The translations under genes and the position numbers were made by a program. From the NCBI GenBank assembly GCA_023253875.1, contig JALRFC010000009.1, positions 1 through 20,594 of the forward strand: a stretch of 20,594 bases of DNA, read 5' to 3'. The notes beneath the pieces were generated by a model. That model did no database searches, was not told the DNA's origin, and saw only the letters and a list, made by a program, of their open reading frames with translations. This document shows positions 1 to 8,880 of the stretch, one piece after another (the first letter of the stretch is position 1; each line of letters opens with the position of its first letter). Source of the stretch: Candidatus Kapaibacterium sp. (lineage in GTDB: Bacteria > Bacteroidota > Ignavibacteria > Kapaibacteriales > UBA961).

Positions 1-1
1 G

Positions 2-913
2 AATGAAATCTATCACTTGGGTGCGCAAAGTCATGTTCGCGTATCATTTGACATGCCTGAATATACCGGTGATATCACAGCCCTTGGTACAACAAGAATT
101 TTGGAAGCGATTCGCAGAAGTGGAATCAGGACAAAATTTTATCAGGCATCTTCCTCTGAATTATATGGTTCTGCTCCGGCCCCACAACATGAATTGACGC
201 CATTCATGCCGCAAAGTCCTTATGCCTCGGCAAAATTATATGCGTATTGGATGACAGTGAATTATCGTAATGCCTATGATATGTTTGCATGCAATGGGAT
301 ATTATTCAATCATGAAAGTCCAAGACGCGGTGAGATTTTTGTGACCAGAAAAATTACGAGAGGAATTGCAAGCATGGTGTCCGGTACACAACAGACTTTA
401 TATATCGGCAATTTGGATGCTCTTCGTGATTGGGGATTTGCTCCTGAATATGTTGCTATGATGTGGTTAATGTTGCAACAAGATAGACCGGATGATTATG
501 TGGTTGGAACAGGTTCTTGTCATTCAGTGAGAGACTTCATAGAATCTGCATGTGCTTATGCAGGTATTGAAATTGAATGGAAAGGAAGTGGTGTACAAGA
601 AAAAGCATATGCAAAAAATGCGGTCGGTGCCATCAATCCCGGACAATGCATCATTGAAGTTGATCCACGGTATTTTCGTCCAACCGAAGTTGACAAATTG
701 CAGGCTGATATTTCAAAAGCAAAAGCACAATTGGGTTGGGAGCCGATCATTACATTCGATGAACTTGTACAGATTATGATGGATCATGATCTTTCAGCGA
801 ATGGTATTCTCGCACCGGGATTGGGAAACCAAGCGGTATTGCGGAAGGGATTTGATTGGACATCGCATGCATTCGCCAAATCCATTGAACAATCCGCAAG
901 AGATATAGGATAA
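2..913 (+). CDS. gmd: GDP-mannose 4,6-dehydratase, 5' end missing
   Basis: Converts GDP-mannose to GDP-4-keto-6-deoxymannose, the first step towards GDP-fucose, GDP-rhamnose and related sugars for surface polysaccharide; cytoplasmic, NADP-dependent short-chain dehydrogenase/reductase. The frame is open from base 2 and already reads NEIYHLGAQSHVRVSFDMPEYT, a family hallmark, so the first in-frame ATG-like start inside the window is not the true start. The Rossmann GxxGxxG part, roughly the first 75 residues, lies outside the window. Visible are SSSELYG (the Ser/Thr-Glu active-site strand), the catalytic pair Y-x3-K in YASAK (bases 221-235), and NHESPRRGEIFVTRKI, typical of the substrate loop. 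The C-terminal end is intact and stops at TAA 911-913, directly on a palindromic terminator. Identity is secure; the final sugar cannot be told because no partner epimerase/reductase is in view. Confidence 0.95.
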   Translation, partial: NEIYHLGAQSHVRVSFDMPEYTGDITALGTTRILEAIRRSGIRTKFYQASSSELYGSAPAPQHELTPFMPQSPYASAKLYAYWMTVNYRNAYDMFACNGILFNHESPRRGEIFVTRKITRGIASMVSGTQQTLYIGNLDALRDWGFAPEYVAMMWLMLQQDRPDDYVVGTGSCHSVRDFIESACAYAGIEIEWKGSGVQEKAYAKNAVGAINPGQCIIEVDPRYFRPTEVDKLQADISKAKAQLGWEPIITFDELVQIMMDHDLSANGILAPGLGNQAVLRKGFDWTSHAFAKSIEQSARDIG

Positions 914-942
914 AAAAAAGTCGCTCATATGAGCGACTTTTT
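914..942. terminator. Bidirectional intrinsic terminator
   Basis: A perfect 10-bp inverted repeat, AGTCGCTCAT / ATGAGCGACT (919-938), is flanked by an A run on the left and TTTTT on the right, so it forms a stem followed by a U tract on either strand. It begins at the stop codon of the plus-strand dehydratase gene and ends 3 bp before the stop of the converging minus-strand lipoprotein gene, so it can serve both. Confidence 0.85.
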
Positions 943-945
943 CAT

Positions 946-1491
946 TTACCAGCTGAAACCATCAGCCATTACTTCTTCTAGTTTTTGTCCGGGGCTATCA
1001 TCTATTTTTCCATTCCCACTGACATATAATTTGCCATCAATGACTTCCATTTTACATTTGATCACATCATTCACTGTGATGAAAATAGATGGAAGGTCAC
1101 GCAATGTGAATTTATCTTTCAAAGGGTGATCATCGGTATGTGACTTCATTGAATAGATCACAATACGATCATCAGGTATACCTGCATCTTTAAGAATTCG
1201 AATGGCATGAGGGAATGTCTTTTTGGTGCCATCGCAAGAGCATGAAGGATTCACAAAGAAATAGATTTTTTGATTCTTATTATTGAATGCTTGTTTAATG
1301 TCACGCACTTTGGAATCATCCGGCGTATAAATGCTTTTCTCAGCATCAAACCATGCATATCCGGCATTATTGCTGATTTGACTTAATGTCAGCAGCGTTG
1401 CAGAGCTTGTTGGCTCAGTATTCGTGGTACATGAAGAAAGGATTGTCATGCTCAAGATGAGCAAACAAATGAGTGAAAGTGCTTTATTCAT
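946..1491 (-). CDS. Thioredoxin-like lipoprotein with a CxC motif
   Basis: A 181-residue protein with a lipoprotein signal: Lys3, a hydrophobic core, then ILSSC with the lipidated Cys at 21. The body looks like a thioredoxin fold. The strand KIYFFVNPSCSC carries Cys84-Ser-Cys86 where thioredoxins have CxxC. A helix follows, then a second strand DRIVIYSM, then LPSIFI with a Pro at 134 in the usual cis-proline position before the last strands. Another Cys sits at 146. It is probably an envelope redox or redox-derived protein; the substrate is unknown. The start is supported by AGGA seven bases upstream. It lies 50 bp downstream of the aminopeptidase gene with no terminator between, so the two are probably co-transcribed. 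The CxC spacing is unusual and the fold assignment rests on motif reading only. Confidence 0.7.
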   Translation of the reverse strand: MNKALSLICLLILSMTILSSCTTNTEPTSSATLLTLSQISNNAGYAWFDAEKSIYTPDDSKVRDIKQAFNNKNQKIYFFVNPSCSCDGTKKTFPHAIRILKDAGIPDDRIVIYSMKSHTDDHPLKDKFTLRDLPSIFITVNDVIKCKMEVIDGKLYVSGNGKIDDSPGQKLEEVMADGFSW

Positions 1492-1541
1492 ATCGGTATC
1501 CTGTATTGTTCAATGCAAATTAATGGAAAATTCTCATATCA

Positions 1542-3995
1542 TTATCGTATGATTTGCTCCCACTGCTTTTTCTGCCATGATTTCCATTCAGACTTGCTAT
1601 TTCGAGCATTGATCATGAGCACTTTATATTGTGCTTGCTGATAAAAGTATTGCAATGTTTCAATGGAATTTGAAGCAAGTCTGCTATTTGGATTCCATGC
1701 TCCATCCAAGATATTCCATAATGCTTTTTCATTGAATGCATTGATGCGCTTGAGTGCATTCATCGCATTTCGGCGAGTCCAGAATTCAAAGGATGGTCCG
1801 GTATAATCTATCAATGAATCAAGTGCAATAGCATCACCTTTGCCGGATCGAATCTCCAAAGCTTTGATGCGAATCTGAGCATGATGTCCAATCTGTTGTT
1901 CAACTGTTTTCAGATAAGTCGGAATATCAGCAGGAAATGCCTCGGCCAATTTCTCAAGCGCCGTAGTAATGATTCCATAGGACTCATCTTTCAAGAGTGA
2001 TTCAACTGAACTCTTCAGTTCTCGAGGAATGATCTTCAAACCATTCAATGCTGTTTTTCGTACATCTTCTGATGCATCTTCGAGGCCTTTTTGCATAAGA
2101 GCAACTGCTTTTGGAGATTTCAACTCCATCATTTGATTGATTACTTCACTTTTCATTGCATGAAACTGTTCTTTTACAAACACCCTTTCGAGCAATTCTT
2201 GTTTTGTTGGATCTTCGATTTCTTTTAATGCCACAAGTGCATCATAGCGATCAATCATGTTTGGTGCTTTCAGTACTTGCTCACGCAATTCCGCGAATGA
2301 TTTTTTGAATGTGATGCGCTTTAGTACATTACTTGATGGATCGAATAATGTAAAAGCAATTTCTTTATTGGAAGGATTTGGGACTAGTACATTATTGAAT
2401 GCTTTGTCAATCCAGGCAGTTTTGCTGTCCTTTGTACCATCTTTATAATGAACTTCAAAAACAATTGGCATTGCGAAAGGTTTTGTGAATTCATCTTGAG
2501 GATGGATTTGCTCCACATGAAATACGGTATTTCTGATATTCTCTTTTGTGACATCCACATAGTTCACTGAATAATGTGGTTCTCCACCTTTATATAGCCA
2601 TTGTTCAAAAAACCAATCCGGACTTAAACCAAGCGTATCTTGAAAAGCGAGATAGAGATCATTGGTTTCAACATTTCCATAGGGATGATGTTCCAAATAA
2701 TGTTTGATTACTCTTCGCACTTCATCTTCGCCATATACATACATCATCATGTCGATGACTGTTGATCCTTTGGGATAGATCCTCGCAGAACCTGAAGAAG
2801 GATGGACAATAGGTAATCTGTCTTTTTCTCCTGCTGACAAAGCAGAGTTTTGTTCGCCACGACGATTCCATTGATATGCATCTTCTCCGAAATATTTCTT
2901 TGCATCCGGCATTATGGGACCCGTATATCTTCGGAAGAAATATTTTGGGTAGAATGTTGCAAAGCTTTCCTGCAACCATACATGCTGCTGTGAGCGAGCT
3001 GTTATGAAATCTCCAAACCATTGATGGGTGAGTTCATGCACATTGGTAGCGATATAACTTCTGTCCTTGAATCCACGTTGATCAACAAATGAGAAGTCGC
3101 CGAATGTCGTGGCTGTTGTATTTTCCATTGCACCGAATGTGAAATCCTGCACCATGGCTTGTGCATAGGTTTTCCAGGGATATGGTACGCCGATATAACC
3201 TTCAAGCCAGTCCATCATTTCGGTAGAGAAGCGATATGTAGGTTCAACTCTTTCGGGGAATTCGGGATAATAGTACAATTTGTGTTTAATACCTGATCCG
3301 GATACTCTTTCTTCGATTGAAAAGCGACCCACAATTAATGTAAGAAGGTATGGTGCATGTGGTTTGTCAATGCGATAATGCCATGTTTTAGAACCATCAC
3401 TATTCTCTTTTGCTGAGATTAGATTTCCATTGGAAAGAACTTCATATTCTTTGGCAAATGTCGTATAAGTTTCAGTAAGATATTTATCATTCATTTCATC
3501 ATACATTGGAATCCATGCACGATTATCAATACCTTGTCCTTGTGACCAAATCTGTTTTCTTGAACGATTTGTTGTATCATTCCAACCAATGAAGTAAAGT
3601 CCTTTTCTTGGACTTGCCTCATAGACAAAGGAAACGGAATCAGTAGTACTCCATTTCATATTGAGTGGATAGACAATAATCTCATTTCCTGTGTTTTTAT
3701 GCCTAACCGGTTTACCATTCAGCATTGCTTCTTTGATGGTTATGTCTATAGCATCAAATATGATGGAATCCACATGTTTACGAAGAGGTGTGAATACATG
3801 TGTGACCATTCCTTTCACCAAACCTTGTTTGGGTTCAAAGGATAATCGTACGGACATTGAGATCATGTCGATGGAATGCTCTCTGGGCTCGCTATTGAAT
3901 TCTTTCACGCGAGTATTGGTTGGTATTGCAACTTGAGCAAAAAGCATGGATGCATTGAGCATCAGGAATACAGTAAGCAGTACGTGTACGTACAT
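1542..3995 (-). CDS. Secreted M1 family zinc aminopeptidase with HEAT-like tail
   Basis: An 817-residue exported metallopeptidase that removes N-terminal amino acids from peptides outside the cytoplasm. M1 hallmarks are all present: the exopeptidase motif GAMEN (about 288-292), zinc site HELTH (320-324) with the third ligand Glu343 in WLQES, and the catalytic Tyr407 in YPKGS. The N-terminal beta domain (about 30-210) contains the substrate-proximal GQGIDNRAWIPMYDE stretch. Roughly from residue 570 onwards the chain is helical and repetitive (VALKEIEDPTKQELLERV, EDVRKTALNGLK), like the HEAT/ARM-type C-terminal domain of large M1 enzymes. I place the start at ATG 3995 rather than at an upstream GTG (4028), because GGAG precedes 3995 by six bases and the resulting N-terminus (MYVHVLLTVFLMLNASMLFAQ) is a clean signal peptide. 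No T9SS sorting domain is seen, so it is probably periplasmic. It shares a transcript with the downstream lipoprotein. Confidence 0.92.
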   Translation of the reverse strand: MYVHVLLTVFLMLNASMLFAQVAIPTNTRVKEFNSEPREHSIDMISMSVRLSFEPKQGLVKGMVTHVFTPLRKHVDSIIFDAIDITIKEAMLNGKPVRHKNTGNEIIVYPLNMKWSTTDSVSFVYEASPRKGLYFIGWNDTTNRSRKQIWSQGQGIDNRAWIPMYDEMNDKYLTETYTTFAKEYEVLSNGNLISAKENSDGSKTWHYRIDKPHAPYLLTLIVGRFSIEERVSGSGIKHKLYYYPEFPERVEPTYRFSTEMMDWLEGYIGVPYPWKTYAQAMVQDFTFGAMENTTATTFGDFSFVDQRGFKDRSYIATNVHELTHQWFGDFITARSQQHVWLQESFATFYPKYFFRRYTGPIMPDAKKYFGEDAYQWNRRGEQNSALSAGEKDRLPIVHPSSGSARIYPKGSTVIDMMMYVYGEDEVRRVIKHYLEHHPYGNVETNDLYLAFQDTLGLSPDWFFEQWLYKGGEPHYSVNYVDVTKENIRNTVFHVEQIHPQDEFTKPFAMPIVFEVHYKDGTKDSKTAWIDKAFNNVLVPNPSNKEIAFTLFDPSSNVLKRITFKKSFAELREQVLKAPNMIDRYDALVALKEIEDPTKQELLERVFVKEQFHAMKSEVINQMMELKSPKAVALMQKGLEDASEDVRKTALNGLKIIPRELKSSVESLLKDESYGIITTALEKLAEAFPADIPTYLKTVEQQIGHHAQIRIKALEIRSGKGDAIALDSLIDYTGPSFEFWTRRNAMNALKRINAFNEKALWNILDGAWNPNSRLASNSIETLQYFYQQAQYKVLMINARNSKSEWKSWQKKQWEQIIR

Positions 3996-4000
3996 TTCAA

Positions 4001-4004
4001 CTCC
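4001..4004 (-). promoter_or_regulatory. Ribosome binding site that decides the aminopeptidase start
   Basis: GGAG on the minus strand, five to six bases before ATG 3995. The longer reading frame would begin with GTG at 4028, without a comparable site, and would overlap the -7 promoter-like box at 4028-4035. Confidence 0.6.
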
Positions 4005-4027
4005 GATAAGAATGGCATAAAGACACA

Positions 4028-4056
4028 CAAATTTACAATAAAACAGTGTTCTTAAA
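4028..4056 (-). promoter_or_regulatory. Bacteroidetes-type promoter candidate for the aminopeptidase gene
   Basis: On the minus strand, TTTA (4056-4053), a 17-base spacer, then TAAATTTG (4035-4028), an exact match to the Bacteroidetes -7 consensus TAnnTTTG, with a 3/4 match to the -33 TTTG. Initiation about 7 bases further would leave a leader of roughly 25 bases with the GGAG site. It lies between the upstream terminator and the start, where a promoter is needed. Prediction from motif only. Confidence 0.45.
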
Positions 4057-4063
4057 TCATGTC

Positions 4064-4103
4064 CTTAAAAGCAAAGAGCCATGGATGATGATCCATGGCT
4101 CTT
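4064..4103 (-). terminator. Intrinsic terminator of the 1554-residue cargo gene
   Basis: A 13-bp perfect stem AAGAGCCATGGAT / ATCCATGGCTCTT (4074-4086 and 4091-4103) with the four-base loop GATG. Read on the minus strand it begins 21 bp after the stop at 4125 and is followed by the T-rich stretch TTTGCTTTT. It separates the cargo gene from the aminopeptidase gene. Confidence 0.8.
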
Positions 4104-4124
4104 CTATGAAACTATGTCTTTGAT

Positions 4125-7100
4125 TTATCTGACGATCGTGAATGTATGAGTTGACACTTTTCCATTCATGTTCATTGTACAGAGATATGTTCCGGGTGCA
4201 AGATGTTCAATATTAATTGGAATATCGGTATATCCTTTATCGAGAGAAATCTTGAAAGCAGGAATCATGGTTGCACCGAGAATTGAATGTATTTCAATCA
4301 TCGCTTCACCGGGCATGACACTCATGATACGTGCATTGACGAGATCATTGGCGGGATTAGGCATGATTTGCTGTACGCCGAATGTAATCGCACCGGTGAT
4401 TGATCCTTCATCTTCCACAGAAACAGGAATTAATCGAACTTTCATGGTATCTGATTTGATTTCACCGCATTGATCACTAATAACACACCAATATGAACCG
4501 CTATCGAGTGCATTTGCATTGCCCTTGAAATATCGTGCTTCTGTTGCACCATCAATCTTTTCACCATTCTTATACCATTGATAACGTAATGGTGTTACAC
4601 CGGCAGCATAGACATCCAAAGAGAGATTTTTGGTAAGATTGACAACCACATTTTTTTGTGATTGACTCAATACCACCAATTCTTGTAAAGCGGTGATGGT
4701 TGCAATATTGGATGCTTTTGTACCACAAATCGCAGTGACGATCACGCGATATTGACCGGTTAAGTCACGGGTCATAAGTGGAACAGTATATGTTGGTTCA
4801 ATGGCACCAATGATATTGGTATCATTTCTCTGCCATTGATAGGTTGTTTGTTCACCTTGAGCTTCGACAGAGAATGTATACGGTTTATTCATACATACTT
4901 GCTCGGAAGCAGGATGCTTGGTGATTTCCGTTGCTTGATACAATTGAATCTTCACCGGATTGGAATAGAAACGTGCATTATTTGCAACCACTATCACTTC
5001 AAGGACATAATTACTAGAAGTATCTTTCATTGATAAACTATCTATTGTCAGTCTAGCTGTTGTTGCCCCTTGAACTGTACTTGTTTCTTCAACAGGAATA
5101 AAAGTGGCACGCTTCCATTGATAAGCCAATTCCAAACCTGCAATTGTTGGATAGACTTCTGCAGATACAAATACATTTCCATTCAAGCAGGATGCGGTAT
5201 CACGAGGTTGGCTTACAAATAAGACACCGGGCATATAGATGCCTGCAATTGCGCTGGTATCGGAACCACATCCACCTTCGATAATCACGCGATAACGAGC
5301 ACCGGTATCAGCAACTTGAATATTTCTCAAAACAAGTCTTGGGGTATTCACGCCTGTTACTGTATTGGTATTCACAGTATATTCAACTGAATCTCTGAAC
5401 CAACGATATTTCACTGCATGTGTAGGAGGAAGATTAGCAACCTCTGCACCAATATCAAAAATGGCTGTTCCACCTTGAACTGTATATTGGTTTTGCAAAT
5501 CATTCAGAATTGTCGTGCGTGTTGAAATCAACAATTGCGCTTGATTTGTGAGTACACTGTCAGCACCGGAATTTGATCTGATGATACAGCGATAAAATCC
5601 TTCATTCTGATATGTAGCGCGATTGATCACAAGAGTATCATTGGTCGCACCATTGATAATGGTGCCATTTCTGGTCCACTGATAGGTCAATTGTCCTTTG
5701 AATGTTGCATCTGCTGTAACAAATAGGAGCGTTGTTGTTGTATCGCAAGTGACGGTACGAACCGGTTGTTGTAGTATGGTAATGACAGGTATGATTTCAT
5801 CGGCACCCATATAACTATTTCTTCTTTGATCTCCATCAATGTCTTTGTTTACGATCTGCTTTATAGTTTGATCACCGAATAATTGTATATCTACTTCATT
5901 CAAATGGAGACCATCATTGGCGAATGCAACTTTTTTGGACAGAGAATTAAGATCTTTTGATGTTGCTGAACGCCATTGTGGCAGAGAAACAAATTGAGTT
6001 GTATTATTTCCATCACTGATTTGTCCAACTCTTCCTGAATCTGTTTGAATGAGATTGAAATCAGAGATTACAAGTGGGAATGACTGAGCAAGTGTATAAG
6101 AAACCGACACGCCAATTGCTCTATTGGGATTAGTCAATAGATTATTCAATGCTGTGATTGTACTGCCACCATTGATACTAAGCAAAGAAGCGTCAAGTGA
6201 GCGATTCGCACCATGAACAGTATTATGTAGTATGCTTGCAAAACCGGTATTCTTCAATGTGATGCCATTCGCATTGGACAATGAATCACCAACTTTTGCC
6301 ATATTATTACTGATCAATGTTGTTGTTTGCTGATTCCCTGGCACTTCAATCACTGAAATAGCTGATCCTCTTTTGAGGTCGGAAATAACATTATTCGTGA
6401 TTGTGGTAATGCCACTTCCTTTTACAAGAGTGATTCCGGCATTTGCGCTTGCTTTCGGTTCAAAACGATTGCCTGTGATACTAATGACTTGTGCATTTCG
6501 AATATGCATACCACCCTGTTTGAATTGCTTGAATACATTTCCTGTCAAAGTGCAATTAATTGGGGTCAATGTAGTGTCATAAGCACTGTGAATGCCATAA
6601 TCTCCACCAACAAAGAGTGAATTTGTAATCTTCAATCCTTCAGTTTGATTTGAAGCATCGATGCTGATACCATTTCCTGAAGCAGAAGCAGGAATATCGA
6701 TATTGATATTATTGAAGGAAATCTGTGTATTTGTATTCTTCAAACTAATTACATTTCCGAGTGTTCCGGATTTGGATGCAATATTCAATCCATCAAAATG
6801 CATATTGTCTGTACCATTCAATAGCATCACATAATGACGCTCAGGGTATTGCGAGGTATAGATAATGTCAGGAGCTTGATTTTGTACCGGGTCACGCTTG
6901 AATATGACGGGCTTCATGACATTTGAACCTGGTATCTCATTCAGAACTATTTGTCCATCATAAATACCAGGGCGAACATGAAATACAACCGAATCCATGA
7001 TTCCCCAATTGGAGATATATTGCGCTGCTAATTCGACGGTGGTAAATGTCGGTGATGGAGAGATTCCACCAATGGTATATGTTCCTTTGAGAAGCGCAGG

Positions 7101-8789
7101 GCCAATGGATCGTGTAAATGCATTATTGCCTTGATTACCATCTTGTTGTCCATTCGGAGTCATGGCAACCGCTGTCAATTCAACAAGTCTTGCAGGAGTT
7201 AGATTCAATGAATCAAGTGACACATTCATTGAAGCACCCGGTGCCAATGGACTAAGTAGTGTCTTTGATGTCAGTTTTGAATTTCCTGCATACAATTCAA
7301 TAGTGGCGGAATTGACTGTATTGGATCCAGTATTTGCAATCGTGGCAGAGATTTGTCTGAAGCCGGGAGCAAATGGTGCAGCAGGAACATTGATTGCAGT
7401 TACTGCAAGATCATTTTGAGCAATGTCCAAAATTCTTGCCATGTAAAAATCATCACCGCCTCTACCTGTCAATGTGAATGGCATAAGTGTGGTCTCAAAA
7501 CCATGAGCACCGGTTATATAAGCACTTCCGGCTCCATTATTTGAAATGGATTCAACATTGTCATCGGAGGTGCTACCGGCTTGTTGAGCCCATTGCACAG
7601 TTCCGGAAGCATTGACTTTCAATACATAGACATCTGTTCCGCCTTTTGATACAAGTGTACTGGTACCGAATATTGCAGTGCCTGAAAATGTACCTGTCGT
7701 CATTACATTTCCGGTATTATCAACGCTTACACCAGCACAATTATCATCACCTTGAGCACCGATTAATGTTGCCCACTCGACATTGCCCGCAGGTGTTATC
7801 TTGGCAAGTAATCCATCAGTACCGCCTTGTGATGTAAGTGCAATTTGACCTATACTGAAATTACCGGTTGTCATTCCCGCGAGATAAAGATTACCTGCAT
7901 TGTCACTTGACAAATCATCACCGGAATCAATTCCCGCACCACCCATCTTGGAGATCCAAACGGGTGATAATGTATTTTGAGAATAATTTGCCAAAACAAT
8001 ATCAGAAGCCCCATTCGAAGTTAGAGTATCAGTATTGAAAATTGATGTTCCGGAGAATGAACCTGTGAATGCAACTCCAGCAGGATGAAGTAATATATCA
8101 GCAGAAATATCATCTCCTGATCCACCTGCACGAGCATGCGCAATGATTTTACCTTGTTGATCAAATTTGAAGATGGCGATATCTTTTCCACCTGAACTTG
8201 CATATGTTAATGTATCCAAAGCTTTGGTGACAAAGGTCAATGAATCAGAATAGGTAGCAGTTAGAAATACATTTCCGGATGCATCAACAGTCACGCCTGT
8301 ACCCATATCATCACCGATGCTACCGAGATTTCTCACCCAATTCAGTACACCGCCTTGGGAGTATTTGGCGATAAACAAATCTTTATTGCCATTACTTTCG
8401 AAAAATACTCCGCTGATACCGGCTGTTGACTCAAAATAACCGGTCGCATAATAATTTCCATTGGCATCACTTGTGATTGCAAGAACACGCTCATTTCCAG
8501 GACCTGCAATACGATTGACCCATGCCGCTTCTCCGATGGAATTGAAGCGAATCATCAATCCATCTTCTCCACCACTTCCTGGAATATTCAATTGGCCAAA
8601 TGTTATTGACCCGGAAAAATACCCGCCTGCATAAATGATGCTAGGTGAATGTCTATGTATGGACATACCTTTGTCTGATTGCGTATTTCCTCCGTTTTTG
8701 GCTAAATCCCAGCCGGGGACTTGTGCATTCAAGCCCGAAAACATGAGGAATAACAGCGCAATAAACACCGAGTGTAGGCTGCGATTCAT
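4125..8789 (-). CDS. Giant T9SS cargo: propeller, CARDB-like, beta-helix, five Ig-like modules, sorting domain
   Basis: A 1554-residue secreted protein. The signal peptide MNRSLHSVFIALLFLMFSGLNAQ is followed by seven SBBP-type units of about 60 residues (about 25-455), each with G-x-D-x-x-x-x-K, a central W, GDD and D-x-x-G-N. The eighth unit is only GDDFYMARI, as expected if the C-terminal strand closes a seven-bladed propeller. Next is a CARDB-like domain (from Asn459, NDLAVTAINV, to about 570), then a right-handed beta-helix rich in NN-x-I and IT-x-N steps (about 575-995). Five Ig-like modules (about 1000-1460) follow, marked by YQW and G-x-Y-x-C/V motifs. The last ~85 residues form a T9SS type A sorting domain, starting near MPNPAND (1476-1482) and ending YLCTMNMNGKVSTHTFTIVR. 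The start is supported by AAGGA upstream. It is probably exported through the type IX pore and attached to or released from the surface; the ligand is unknown, and no enzymatic motif is visible. Confidence 0.85.
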   Translation of the reverse strand: MNRSLHSVFIALLFLMFSGLNAQVPGWDLAKNGGNTQSDKGMSIHRHSPSIIYAGGYFSGSITFGQLNIPGSGGEDGLMIRFNSIGEAAWVNRIAGPGNERVLAITSDANGNYYATGYFESTAGISGVFFESNGNKDLFIAKYSQGGVLNWVRNLGSIGDDMGTGVTVDASGNVFLTATYSDSLTFVTKALDTLTYASSGGKDIAIFKFDQQGKIIAHARAGGSGDDISADILLHPAGVAFTGSFSGTSIFNTDTLTSNGASDIVLANYSQNTLSPVWISKMGGAGIDSGDDLSSDNAGNLYLAGMTTGNFSIGQIALTSQGGTDGLLAKITPAGNVEWATLIGAQGDDNCAGVSVDNTGNVMTTGTFSGTAIFGTSTLVSKGGTDVYVLKVNASGTVQWAQQAGSTSDDNVESISNNGAGSAYITGAHGFETTLMPFTLTGRGGDDFYMARILDIAQNDLAVTAINVPAAPFAPGFRQISATIANTGSNTVNSATIELYAGNSKLTSKTLLSPLAPGASMNVSLDSLNLTPARLVELTAVAMTPNGQQDGNQGNNAFTRSIGPALLKGTYTIGGISPSPTFTTVELAAQYISNWGIMDSVVFHVRPGIYDGQIVLNEIPGSNVMKPVIFKRDPVQNQAPDIIYTSQYPERHYVMLLNGTDNMHFDGLNIASKSGTLGNVISLKNTNTQISFNNINIDIPASASGNGISIDASNQTEGLKITNSLFVGGDYGIHSAYDTTLTPINCTLTGNVFKQFKQGGMHIRNAQVISITGNRFEPKASANAGITLVKGSGITTITNNVISDLKRGSAISVIEVPGNQQTTTLISNNMAKVGDSLSNANGITLKNTGFASILHNTVHGANRSLDASLLSINGGSTITALNNLLTNPNRAIGVSVSYTLAQSFPLVISDFNLIQTDSGRVGQISDGNNTTQFVSLPQWRSATSKDLNSLSKKVAFANDGLHLNEVDIQLFGDQTIKQIVNKDIDGDQRRNSYMGADEIIPVITILQQPVRTVTCDTTTTLLFVTADATFKGQLTYQWTRNGTIINGATNDTLVINRATYQNEGFYRCIIRSNSGADSVLTNQAQLLISTRTTILNDLQNQYTVQGGTAIFDIGAEVANLPPTHAVKYRWFRDSVEYTVNTNTVTGVNTPRLVLRNIQVADTGARYRVIIEGGCGSDTSAIAGIYMPGVLFVSQPRDTASCLNGNVFVSAEVYPTIAGLELAYQWKRATFIPVEETSTVQGATTARLTIDSLSMKDTSSNYVLEVIVVANNARFYSNPVKIQLYQATEITKHPASEQVCMNKPYTFSVEAQGEQTTYQWQRNDTNIIGAIEPTYTVPLMTRDLTGQYRVIVTAICGTKASNIATITALQELVVLSQSQKNVVVNLTKNLSLDVYAAGVTPLRYQWYKNGEKIDGATEARYFKGNANALDSGSYWCVISDQCGEIKSDTMKVRLIPVSVEDEGSITGAITFGVQQIMPNPANDLVNARIMSVMPGEAMIEIHSILGATMIPAFKISLDKGYTDIPINIEHLAPGTYLCTMNMNGKVSTHTFTIVR

Positions 8790-8880
8790 AATAAATCCTT
8801 GATATGTATAATAAAAGTCTTTGTCCTGTGAAATCAGTCTAATATGACCGACATATGATCTATGTATTCTGTAACAGTCT

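Noticed and set aside
929..1129. Plus-strand 66-codon frame over the lipoprotein gene.
   Set aside because: It is antisense to a convincing lipoprotein gene and begins inside the terminator stem.
3996..4028. GTG start at 4028 for the aminopeptidase.
   Set aside because: ATG 3995 has a good GGAG site and gives a cleaner signal peptide; the GTG overlaps the promoter-like box.
8790..8880. Terminator between the LysE exporter and the cargo gene.
   Set aside because: Only a 5-bp ATATG / CATAT pair and a CTGTTACAG palindrome are present, with no T run; too weak to call.
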